DNA of 64,000 nt from Melastoma dodecandrum (lineage: Eukaryota; Streptophyta; Magnoliopsida; Myrtales; Melastomataceae): positions 496,001-560,000 of the forward strand of contig JARUPY010000189.1 in assembly GCA_029817715.1 (NCBI GenBank). Direction: 5' to 3'. The notes below the pieces were generated by a model. That model had not been told where the DNA came from and did no database searches. It saw only the letters and a program-made list of their open reading frames with translations. The translations under genes were made by a program, and so were the position numbers. Shown one piece after another: positions 36,640 through 45,763 of the stretch. How positions within the stretch are numbered: the stretch's first letter is position 1; each line of letters begins with the position of its first letter.

Positions 36640-37900
36640 GACCCTTTCAAGGCAGGTTGGATGCCAAGATTGGAGTATCCCCAATGAAGATCGACTAAAG
36701 GGATGGTCACCCTGTTGATAGAGTAGTTTATCCAGTTCTATCAAAAAACTAAATACGCTCCCTCCAATAATGGAGGGCCCCATCATTCCATAAAATGCCG
36801 CTTCAATGGGAGAATGTTCAATCAAATGCGGATCATCGTGCCACTCTGTCTCCGCAACACCCAAAAACCACGGCGTTGTGGAGACAGTTACCGTGTTCTT
36901 TCGATCAGAGAACTAAAGTAACGTCTTCGCTAGGTTCTTCAATGGATAGAACAAATTTCTCTGCCTGCACCCCACAGTTTTGATTTGGGTTTTTCTTCGT
37001 AAGTGGAAGGAACAATTTTTGTCTAATAAAAAGAGGATGCCTTTGGAGCCATACCTGGCATCGCAGTTGTGTGCGAGTAGATCCAGAATATTGTTCGACT
37101 AATCTTCCCATGCCAACAGTCTTCACAGCAGAATCCTTTCCACAAGATATAATTTACCTGCAAGCGGCTCTAGACAGTTAACCAAGCACAAAGAAGAAAC
37201 AATGAACTCTACAGGAATGACCCTGTGATAACAGACTTTTTGGAAGAGGCCTACTTGCTTTTATTGAACTCGAGCAATCCAGACTAGTAGCATGAGTTTA
37301 ATTCTCCTGTCAGGCACAACATTGTGGAGTTCATGACATTTTATCCGGCACCTTTTCCACCCGATAAACTAACCAGCTACCCAATGATAACAAGAACTTG
37401 CAAGCACAGACCCAATTTTTACAGAGTTTAATTTCCGTTTTATAGACAAAACGGGGATACTACCGAGAGATAATATGAAAGTGAAATCAAGCCTTTGCCC
37501 TGCAGTATCTCTGATCCTTTGTAAAATTCGCACTTGGCATTTCAGCTGCAGTGTGTGCAGCAACAATGGAGCGAATGCAGTTGGCGGACACGCCACCCCA
37601 TAGACTTATTATTCCATCCTTGGAAGCTGAGACATCCATGCCACCATCAGAAGAACATCTCACCTGTATAATTCAAATAGTTGAAATGATCCTCTGTGAG
37701 GTCCGTTTAGTCCCTACTGACTCTTGAGTTTGTCTTGCCTGTGCATTGGCACCAAATTCTGGTTCATTGGCAGAAATATAACCCTCGGAAGAACAAGCCG
37801 GATCCAAATACGTGAAATATCTGGTACTACGAGCAACTGGTACTCGGAGGTTCGTTGTGTGATCGTTGTATGAATGAAGAAAGAGATGAAAAGGCAGCGA
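36640..37900 (-). pseudogene. Decayed CSTF50 (cleavage stimulation factor 50 kDa, WD40) gene
   Basis: Minus-strand pieces match successive WD40 repeats of plant CstF50. About 37720-37800 encodes YISANEPEFGANAQARQTQ. The exon beginning at 37663 with an intact AG acceptor encodes VRCSSDGGMDVSASKDG, then GVSANCIRSIVAAH and SANFTKDQRY before breaking. The exon 37157-37055 encodes ISCGKDSAVKTV and MGRLVEQYSGSTRTQLRCQ. The exon from 36964 encodes EKFVLSIEEPSED and later IEHSPIEAAF near 36800. Frameshifts, a stop after VTLVL, and lost Trp-Asp ends of repeats show it is dead. No N-terminal half was found, so it is also 5'-truncated or too diverged to see. It lies tail-to-tail with the PPR gene. Family assignment is by remembered motifs. 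Confidence 0.75.
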
Positions 37901-39353
37901 ACAAACACTCTTAAACGGAAGCACTTACGGACTCTTAAACGGAAGCACTTACGGATGCGATGCCTTCGGAAGGAGCAAGAATGCAGCTTGAACGCTGGGA
38001 TGCTTGAGGATAAAAAAGACTATATGTCCGTATAACAACTATTTATGTACGGTAATGAAATATTATATATATATTACGCGCCTTTATTACCAGTTTTCAT
38101 AAAATATCTTCTTTCCATTTGAGCAATCTTGGCAACAATTTCCTTTCATATCTTAAGATCGTCCAAAATCTTCCCATAATAGCTACTATCGCCGCAGAGT
38201 TTTCCTGCTCGTTCCATTAACTGTCGCTTGTTCACCTCGTTAATCCTCGTCGCCTGGTAGCCCCATCGCTTGGTAACCGCTTCGCCTGCAAGCCTTCGCT
38301 TAGTGTGTTTCAACAGCCACCTCCTTACTGTGCTTCTCGTACTTCGGGCCTGAATTCTGGACTGTTGACCCACAAATGGCGTCGAAATATATGGCCCAAA
38401 ATTTCTGTTACTAAACACTGACATCATACAAATGTCAGGCATCATCAGGCAGTTGCATCCTGCAAAAGGAGGAATGATGAAAAAGAAAAGCCACAAAAAA
38501 AGGAAAGCGAACTGGTAATCAACTCAGTGGTCATGTGTAATCAGTGGTTTCACTTTGATATAAAGACTAATAAGATGCATCCACACCGGCAAAAAGGAAA
38601 GCACCGGAATGATGGAAAGCCACATATCGCACATTACTAATGACCCGAATGGTTAATACAACTCAAAAGTCACTGGACAGTCAGAAGAAATTAAAAAGCA
38701 GCCACCATATTGATTGGTAAGGTATATATACCTGGATAACTCGAAATGCCCACTTTCCAGAAGCCTTAGAAAAAAAAAACCTAAAATGCAGCCAAGAATC
38801 ATTTCAGGACTGGGAGGAATGCATAATTTACAGTCTGGTATTTCGAGCCGGATATCAGCACTGCATTTTGAGGGTGAAAATCTAAGTCGCTAATAGGCTC
38901 CATCCATGAAGGGCAAATCAAAATGAGAAGGATCTCAAACAGGCTTCACTTTTCTTGAAATTAAGAAAACTTGGGAACATTGCAACTTCAGATGCTTTAA
39001 AAGAGTAAATGTTATCCCGAGAAGTGGGAACTGTTGTTCAGGAAGAACAAGTATACTGGACTTTTGAGAAAGGATGGACCCTCCGGCGGAGGAACTAACT
39101 TCAACGGGGATAACTGTGTCATGCCGCCGCCTGATGCCTCCCCCTGTTTGGCAAACTCATGTCCACTGCATATCGCTGCTCCGGGGATCCTTTCATTGAT
39201 CTCATCATTGTGTCCAGATCTCCTTTTTACTGGCATTTTTGTGACGCGACCGCGATCAGCAACAAACCACCCCCGTGATAAGCCCTTTCATCCGAGAAAT
39301 GACATGACTGATCGATGACCATCAAACGAGATAATATCATCAAGTATAGGGCA
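37901..39353. other. Unassigned region, possible gene relic
   Basis: Two minus-strand open frames look more protein-like than average: 38146-38496 (containing RWLLKHTKRRLAGEAVTKRW) and 39012-39236 (containing INERIPGAAICSGHEFAKQG). I recognise no family and see no secure splice pairing. They could be further exons of the decaying CSTF50 locus or an unrelated relic. A short tandem duplication of GGACTCTTAAACGGAAGCACTTAC-type sequence lies near 37912-37952. Confidence 0.3.
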
Positions 39354-39358
39354 GTCTT

Positions 39359-39532
39359 TGTTGAAAGGTTTGCTATATAGCAAACCCAATCCCACATCGG
39401 ATAGAGAAAAGAGTTCGGTCTAGTATATATAGCCTAGCGGGCTACTCCCTCTATAGCCAATTGGTTTTAGAGAGGAACCCCGCTGGGCTTATATGCTGGG
39501 CTCGGCATATGGGCCGGTCCGATATTCTAACA
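39359..39532 (+). repeat. Solo LTR (174 bp) with 5-bp target duplication
   Basis: The element starts TGTTGAAAGGTTTGC, ends GATATTCTAACA (TG...CA), and is bracketed by GTCTT at 39354-39358 and 39533-39537. It contains CAATCCCACATCGGAT and a TATATATAG box, typical of short Copia-type or TRIM LTRs in plants. No internal domain is adjacent, so it is a solo LTR left by recombination between two LTRs. Confidence 0.85.
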
Positions 39533-39537
39533 GTCTT

Positions 39538-40660
39538 AGCGTTTGTTGTGCTCATATGTTCATAGTGTATCCGTCTGGTTGGCAATATTTCATGGGTTTG
39601 GATTTATAGGTTCATCGAGATGTCGTTTGGCGTTGCCGTTGAATGGGGTTTTTCAAGGGAAGCCTTGCCAACACCTCGAGCCTTGAACGTGACCCCGTAT
39701 TTATAAACTCGCGTCTCCGACTACCATTACCGGGCGTTACATTTCAATCCGCCCATGTTTTCAGGTGTTCGCGTCGGAAACAGAGCATGTCGAAAATATT
39801 TGGCACGAACAACATAGGTTTCAGATGTGGTCGCCAATAAAAGAAATACAAACGAATTATATTAAAAAGTGATGACAAACAATGTCCTCCATGAAAACGT
39901 AAAACAAATGAAAACTTGAATGGTAGGAACGCCGTAGACTTGCTGTTGACCACATGGACTCGCGGATTGACACGGTGGAATCTAATCTCTGGTAGTGCGA
40001 TGAAGGAGGACGTGGACGTGGATGTGGACGAATGTTTGGTGAAAGGATGTCCGGATACAGGTCTGGGAATAAGAAGATGGAAAGCGGTCCGCTAGAGAGC
40101 TCAAAACTGAAAGCCGTTAGACAAACAATACTCTTTAATATTACATGAATGTACGAGTTGTTTAAAGAGAACATTGCTCCCTTTTATATTAAATCTGATA
40201 TGATGAGACGTGGTCAACTTTCCATGATTTTTTTCTTGCTGAAGATCGTCTAAAATCATGGAAACGTGAACCTCTTAACCACTTTTCTAAAATCTCGGAA
40301 TCAAGATGTTTATAAATTTTCGAAGACTTTGTTCTCGATCTCATAGACTTAGTCCGCCTTGATAGCTTTGTAGACTCTGGACATATGTGCAGCCCCCATT
40401 ATATTCTCTTGTCCTCTTTTTATATCATCGTAATGGGCTTTGGGCCTAAATGCGTGACCTTATAATTAGGCTTGAAATTTTATGCCGTGTCAACATCCCA
40501 TTAAGGTTGAATGCGTGAACATTTTTTACTTCCTTCAGACATGACGAGCTTTAATCAGTGCGATGATAATTATGGAACTGTAGTTAGGCGGACTCGCAGA
40601 AATGCAAGTAAATGCAATGATTGCTCTTGGCTCGGGTTGACCAAGGACAGTGTAATAAAA
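39538..40660. other. Intergenic region between the solo LTR and the hAT element
   Basis: No supported gene. Short open frames at 39643-39840 and 39857-40174 have no domain signal. A TGAGACGTGGTCAACTTTCC stretch and AT-rich DNA suggest old repeat material. Confidence 0.35.
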
Positions 40661-41120
40661 TAGTAATGTAGAGGTGGCAAACGAGCGAGCCGAGCCGAGC
40701 CGAGCCAATCAAGGCCTGACTCATCGAGCCTGTCGAGCTTAGCGAGCCGAGCTCAACGAGCCTAACGAGCTTAACGAGTCGAGCCTAACGAGCCAATCCG
40801 AAATTTTTTTTAACCCGAGTCGGCTCGCGAGCCACGAGCCGAACGAGCCGAGTCGAGCCGAGTCGAGCCGAGTCGAGTCGAGCCTAACGAGCCGAGCCTA
40901 ACGAGCTCAACCGACACAAATAAAATTATTTTTTATAAAAATAATAATTATGAAATTAATTTTATAAATTGTATATTACATACAAATTTTTAGCTGAAAA
41001 TAAATTTAAGTATACAACTAATAATTTGACATTTGCATCACTACAAATTACATACATCCCAACTAGGTTGGCACCCATGTAATTGTCAATCATGTACAAA
41101 ATGTCAAAAAAATTACAATG

Positions 41121-43139
41121 TTAATCTTCAACATCCAAATTTTTAAATTCTTCAAGTATTTCGTCCTCTCGTTGTTGGTTTCTCGTAATGGCGTTGTTCC
41201 AATCTTTCATGCAAATGAGAGCTTCCACGAGATCGGGTGCTAGTCGTCCTCGGCGTTCATCGTACACACGTCCACCTGCACTAAAAGCAGACTCCGATGC
41301 TACGGTAGAGACCGGAGGTGTTAGTAGATCACGTGCCATTATAGAAAGAATAGGATACGTGGTGGAAAATGTTTTCCACCAATCTAAAATATCAAAGTTT
41401 TGTTCGCGTGAAAAGTGATATCGAGTGTCAAAATAAATGTCTAGTTCATTTCTCATAGAACTAGAGTGAACATCTGTTTCAAGTTGACTCCAAATATCTT
41501 CAATACCAAATTGTGAATGCATAGTATTTCCACCTCCACTGCTTGAACTAGCATGTGATGAAACACCAACATGTAAACGAGAAACATCAGAATATTTAGA
41601 TTCATAAGAAGAAAATAAACTGGCAATACCATTAGTTATTTGATCATCAGAAACTTTAGGAGTGGTTTGTAAATTGTGAGAAATTTTATTAACCATAAGA
41701 CATACTCCTCTTAATTTATATCTAGTATCCATAATGCATGCATAACAAAAAATAGAAGGAATATCAAACCAATATTTTTTAAATTTTGTTTTCATTTTAT
41801 TAAGTATTTCTCTAAATTCTTCTACTTGTCGATATTTTGCAAAATTACTAGTTAAGTTTATAAAAATTGGGAGAACAAGATGAGAAGTGGGATAATAAAC
41901 TCCCGAGCATTCATTTGTAGCATCATAAAACGGTTTTAAAAAGTCAAGAAATATATTAGCTACATCGCAAATAGATTTATCAAGGTTAATATTTGATGTT
42001 TTCTCATTAATATAAGCACAAATAATCTGCCAATATGGTCGGGCATTTTCTAACATTAAATAAGTCGAATTCCATCTGTTTTCTACATCGGTTTTTAATT
42101 TTCGTGGTTTTAGTTGAGCAGCTTTACAATAATCTCTATATTCTTGTTGCCTGGAATTAGACCCAATTATATAAGAAATTGCTGTCCTAATTGATTCAAT
42201 GTGAGGTGCAACAAATGTCATACCATCTCTAACAACTAAATTTAAAATATGACAAACACATCGCATATGAAAAAGAGAATCGTATGTAGTATTTAATTGA
42301 AAATAGTTTTTAAAATGTGAAACAACAACATCGTTAGCACTAGCATTATCAAGTGTTATGCTAAATATTCTATCTTGAATATTATATTCTTGTAAAATCG
42401 TTACAATATATTTATAAATAGTAATACCAGTGTGAGGATATTCACAATTACGAAATCCTAAAATTCTTTTATTTAATTGCCAAGAGTCATTAATAAAATG
42501 AGAAGTTACTACGACATAACCTATAGAATTGCGTGCACTCCACAAATCAGAGGTGATACAAATAGACATTGCAGGAGCACTTGCAAAAAATGAAATTAAT
42601 TCATTCTTCATATTATTAAACATTTTAATAATATCGTTTCTAATTGTACTTCTAGGAACACGCTTAAAATTAGGAGTGGCATATTCTTTCATAAAATTTT
42701 CAAATTCAACACTATCCATAAAGGCTAAAGGCAACTCGCATTGTGCTACAAGTTTAGCTATTCCTTCTCTCATTTTATCTTGTGAATAAGAAAATATGCC
42801 ACTACCACTAGCATCTAAAACTTTTTGTCTAGGATCTTTACTTTGTTCGTTTAAGTGACATTTTTCATAATGCCTACCAAGTGTGCTCGTTGAACTACCT
42901 GAAGTATAAGAATAATTTTTAATACAATAATTGCATTGAGCCCTAGATTCTATCTTTCCACCAATTTTAATTTCTATCGTTTTAAAATGTTTCCATACTT
43001 CTGACGTTTTATTTCTTTTTCTTTGAGGCGATGAGGTGGATCCGGATGCTTGTGTACAAGATTGTCCTACTGAAAATGAAGCATTTGTTTCCCTAAGTTC
43101 GTCAACATCATCATTAATATTATAATTATGTGGATCCAT
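41121..43139 (-). CDS. hAT transposase with BED zinc finger and dimerisation domain
   Basis: Intact single ORF of 672 residues from the ATG at 43139 (MDPHNYNINDDVDELRETN); the frame upstream of it starts at a TTG. A BED finger lies at about residues 45-105 (VWKHFKTIEI, CNYCIKNYSY, LGRHYEKCH). The central RNase H-like catalytic region contains SICITSDLWSARN, ITLDNASAND and CVCHILNLVVRDG. The insertion domain is followed by the hAT C-terminal dimerisation motif, about 560-660 (FDILDWWKTFSTTYPILS, VASESAFSAGGRV, LVEALICMKDW). It is related to the RICESLEEPER/DAYSLEEPER group. It would excise and reinsert the surrounding element by cut-and-paste. No stop or frameshift is seen. Confidence 0.92.
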   Translation of the reverse strand: MDPHNYNINDDVDELRETNASFSVGQSCTQASGSTSSPQRKRNKTSEVWKHFKTIEIKIGGKIESRAQCNYCIKNYSYTSGSSTSTLGRHYEKCHLNEQSKDPRQKVLDASGSGIFSYSQDKMREGIAKLVAQCELPLAFMDSVEFENFMKEYATPNFKRVPRSTIRNDIIKMFNNMKNELISFFASAPAMSICITSDLWSARNSIGYVVVTSHFINDSWQLNKRILGFRNCEYPHTGITIYKYIVTILQEYNIQDRIFSITLDNASANDVVVSHFKNYFQLNTTYDSLFHMRCVCHILNLVVRDGMTFVAPHIESIRTAISYIIGSNSRQQEYRDYCKAAQLKPRKLKTDVENRWNSTYLMLENARPYWQIICAYINEKTSNINLDKSICDVANIFLDFLKPFYDATNECSGVYYPTSHLVLPIFINLTSNFAKYRQVEEFREILNKMKTKFKKYWFDIPSIFCYACIMDTRYKLRGVCLMVNKISHNLQTTPKVSDDQITNGIASLFSSYESKYSDVSRLHVGVSSHASSSSGGGNTMHSQFGIEDIWSQLETDVHSSSMRNELDIYFDTRYHFSREQNFDILDWWKTFSTTYPILSIMARDLLTPPVSTVASESAFSAGGRVYDERRGRLAPDLVEALICMKDWNNAITRNQQREDEILEEFKNLDVED

Positions 43140-43393
43140 AACAAACAATAACAAACAATAACAAACAATTCCAAATAAATAAATGATACCGTCACCGAAA
43201 CTCCAATTAATGAACAATAGCTTGTTGCCGCTTGCCGATATCGAGAGGAAAGCACAAGATCACGATTAATTGATTGAGAGCAAGAGAAGAAGAGAATAAG
43301 AGATGAAGAGTTTGTTTGTAAAAAATTTTATGAGTTTGGTGGTATTTATAGTGGATTTTTTTTTTTAAATTAAAAATAAAAAAAAATCTATCA

Positions 43394-43656
43394 AACGGTA
43401 ACATTACCGTTAAAAAAAAAATTAAAAAAAATTCGAACACCGGGGCCCTAACGGACGGATAGTGTACCGTTCAAAAAAAAAATTAAAAAAAATTTAAAAA
43501 ATTAAAATAATCCAACGGTCAAAACGACCGTTGCAAAAAAAAAATAAAAAAAAATAAAAAAAAATTCTAACGCCTCCTAACGGTCAAATGACCGTTCAAA
43601 AGAAAATTAAAAAAATTAAAAAAAAATTTAAAAAAATCCAACGGTCATGACTGTTG
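43394..43656. repeat. Five spaced palindromes (AACGGT...ACCGTT) upstream of the transposase
   Basis: Imperfect palindromes occur at 43394-43411, 43450-43471, 43513-43533, 43579-43596 and 43639-43656, about 56-66 bases apart. The best reads AACGGTCAAATGACCGTT. They are separated by A-rich blocks. They lie 250-520 bases upstream of the transposase ATG inside the element. They may be the remains of a tandem about 60-bp unit and may bind the transposase or a host factor; MYB-type factors recognise AACGG cores. Confidence 0.75.
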
Positions 43657-43966
43657 CAATAAAAAATTAAAAAAATTAAAATTAAAATTAAAAAAAAATT
43701 AAAAAAAAAATTAAAAAAAAAATAAAAAAAAATTAAAAAAAAAATTAATTCCGGCTCGCGAGCCGGCTCGCTAGCCCGGTGAGCCTGGCTCACCAACCCG
43801 GGGCTCGCGAGCCCATCTCGCTGGCTCGGCTCGGCTCGTCGACGATTTCCCGAGCCGAGCCAGCCCGTTACTGTAGCGAGCCGAGCCGAAGCTCGGATCG
43901 CTACAGTACGAGCCGAGCGGGCGGGCTGCCGAGCCAGCCCGCCCGTTTGCCACCTCTATAGTAATG

Positions 43967-44440
43967 TAATAAACACCAACCTCGACCTCGACCCACGTGT
44001 CCAGCTCAAACACTGTTTTGTTAATAATCAAAAGGAGAGGTGGGAGCATATATATACTCACGACTGGTGAAAGTCGTCAAAATTTGGCTCCATGTTTTAG
44101 TCCTAAACAGACGACAGCCTTTAACTTCCTCCGCGAGTTTTGTTGTTATTAATTAGTTTAGTCGTGAAAATATGTTACATTTCATATTATTTATTTTTAA
44201 AATTTTTGAAATTATTTTTTAAACTCAATTTTAAGAAGTCGTGAATTAATAAAGTGACCAATTTTGATTTTGTCATAAAAAAAAATTTTAAGTCATTTGA
44301 ACCTGAGTTTTAAAAACTTAATTACGAAATATTATTTCATGAATTTTAAAAAAAAATTTGCTTGCAAAATATTTTACCGAAAAGAAAAATCCTACCTCCA
44401 TCCACCATATGAATTGTCGCCCTTGATAAAAAACATTTAT
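43967..44440. other. Spacer between hAT element and pararetrovirus
   Basis: No gene. Near 44062-44165 it contains ACGACTGGTGAAAGTCGTC and ACAGACGACAGCC, resembling pieces of the foldback family at 26285, so it may hold a degraded copy. Confidence 0.35.
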
Positions 44441-44648
44441 CCAGTCTCGGGGAGCTTTGTTCCAACTTACAGTGGTCCCCCAAAAGAATTCGTCCTTTCC
44501 CGTTGTCTGGAAATTAATTCCCCAAACACTGCTCTTCGTCTGATTCCTTTTCTTTCCTATTTTTCTTTTCTCAAAATCTTGACTTTCAAAACTTCAAGTC
44601 CTTCAATTTAGTCCTTCAAGCCAATTAGATGAAAATAATCTTAAGCAG

Positions 44649-44660
44649 GCTCTGATACCA
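44649..44660 (-). other. tRNA-Met primer-binding site of the pararetrovirus
   Basis: On minus this reads TGGTATCAGAGC, complementary to the 3' end of plant initiator tRNA-Met and the usual minus-strand primer site in Caulimoviridae. It lies downstream of all the ORFs in this copy and about 640 bases after the inferred transcription start, so the circular genome was opened just past the primer site on integration. Confidence 0.85.
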
Positions 44661-44754
44661 ATTAATAAACCGAAGATTATGCAAGATAAACTAACTCATA
44701 TAAGAGTTAGATATCAACATGCAAATTTCTCTTCAGAATAAACAGGAATCGAAC

Positions 44755-45063
44755 TTAAGAAGATTTTTTCAATTGTCTTTGTCGTCGACGTTCTGCCAAC
44801 CTCAAATACTCGTTTGAGTATTTTGAACTTGCCGCAAATCCCAGATTGGATTTACCTTCAAGGAAATATTCCTCAAATTCACTCTGTAAAAGAGTCAGCT
44901 CTTCTAGTCTTTTAGAATAGCTTTCTATCTGCTGTGATATTTGTGATATCTGTGCCGATAGATTTTCAAGCCTATCTACTATGGTATTGAGAGGACCAGT
45001 AGTAGAATCCTTGCCCACCCCGTGATCTAAATGAAGTAAATCTGGGTTAGGACAATCAGTCAT
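44755..45063 (-). CDS. Leader ORF of the pararetrovirus, coiled-coil protein of 102 residues
   Basis: It starts with a true ATG (MTDCPNPDLLHLDHGVGKDS) and ends in the basic tail RRRQRQLKKSS. Heptad-like spacing of Leu/Ile (IVDRLENLSAQISQISQQIE) predicts a coiled coil. The basic C-terminus plus coiled coil resembles in outline the small virion-associated or DNA-binding proteins of caulimovirids, but no homology is claimed. It sits between the inferred promoter and the primer site, an unusual place for a conserved-looking ORF. Confidence 0.55.
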   Translation of the reverse strand: MTDCPNPDLLHLDHGVGKDSTTGPLNTIVDRLENLSAQISQISQQIESYSKRLEELTLLQSEFEEYFLEGKSNLGFAASSKYSNEYLRLAERRRQRQLKKSS

Positions 45064-45323
45064 AAGAATGACTCGTGCAGTTGCACCACTTTAATTAAGT
45101 TGCCTTAATCAAAGTCTTCTTTCAGATTTGAAAGAATCAGCATAAACAACTTTAACACATAAAGATGTCGCTCATACCTTAATTGAATTGCTCAGAGGGT
45201 TCACCAAGCTTCCGCACCAAGAGAACTCAAGAAGCTTTTCCTCAAGAGTCTTCTTCTCAAGAATTCTAGAGAAGGTGTTGGAGAGGCTCTTCTGTGCTAT
45301 CTTAATGCCCATACCATGAGGGA

Positions 45324-45332
45324 CTTATATAG
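45324..45332 (-). promoter_or_regulatory. TATA box of the pregenomic RNA promoter
   Basis: CTATATAAG on minus, with a predicted start about 30 bases further at about 45295. A TGACG motif (as-1-like core) lies about 80 bases upstream, near 45410. The start-to-primer-site distance of about 640 bases is like the leader of known caulimovirid pregenomic RNAs. A second TATA-like TGTATATATTC lies further upstream near 45650. Confidence 0.55.
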
Positions 45333-45763
45333 GCACTCCTCATCCAAGGTTTTAGCCGAATGGCTTAGCCTTACAAGGTTTAGTCTTAATGACTTATCCT
45401 TCAAGGTGACGATCCGCAGATCTAACCTTTAGCTAGACTTAATCGGTTTTGATGAATTCTAACGTTCTTGGCTTCTTAAGGTATTCTTCGAAGAACAATC
45501 ATAGAAAACTTCAACTTCGGACTTGAAGTCGAGGTTTTCATTTTAGATTTTCTTCCGGAGGACAATCAAAGAATTCCTTGCTCAAAGTTTTTGAGAGAGA
45601 AAATTCTCTATTCAGATTGCCTCCCCAAATGAGGTAGAGGGCTTGTGAATATATACACAAAGGAGCTGGTGCCAATGCACTGTTTGCCAGCTCAAAAGTA
45701 AAAGGAATCTAAACTGTTACAAAAAGTTAGTGGGGTCCTAATGACCGACAAAAATGTCCTATT

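Larger units (their letters stand above)
40669..43958 (-). mobile_element. Complete autonomous hAT transposon
   Basis: The ends are imperfect inverted repeats beginning TAGAGGTGGCAAACG; the first 15 bases are identical and 20 of the first 22 match. The 8-bp target duplication TAGTAATG is perfect at 40661-40668 and 43959-43966. Length is 3290 bp. Both subterminal zones (about 40680-40915 and 43752-43940) are crowded with GAGCCGAGCC/GAGCCTAACGAGC motifs in opposite orientation at the two ends, as expected for transposase-binding subterminal repeats. One uninterrupted transposase gene lies inside on minus. All hallmarks are intact, so the insertion is young and possibly mobile. Confidence 0.93.

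Noticed and set aside
40680..40915. CRISPR-like or satellite array of GAGCC repeats
   Set aside because: Irregular spacing, no unique spacers, and position inside hAT ends mirrored at the other end; these are subterminal repeats.
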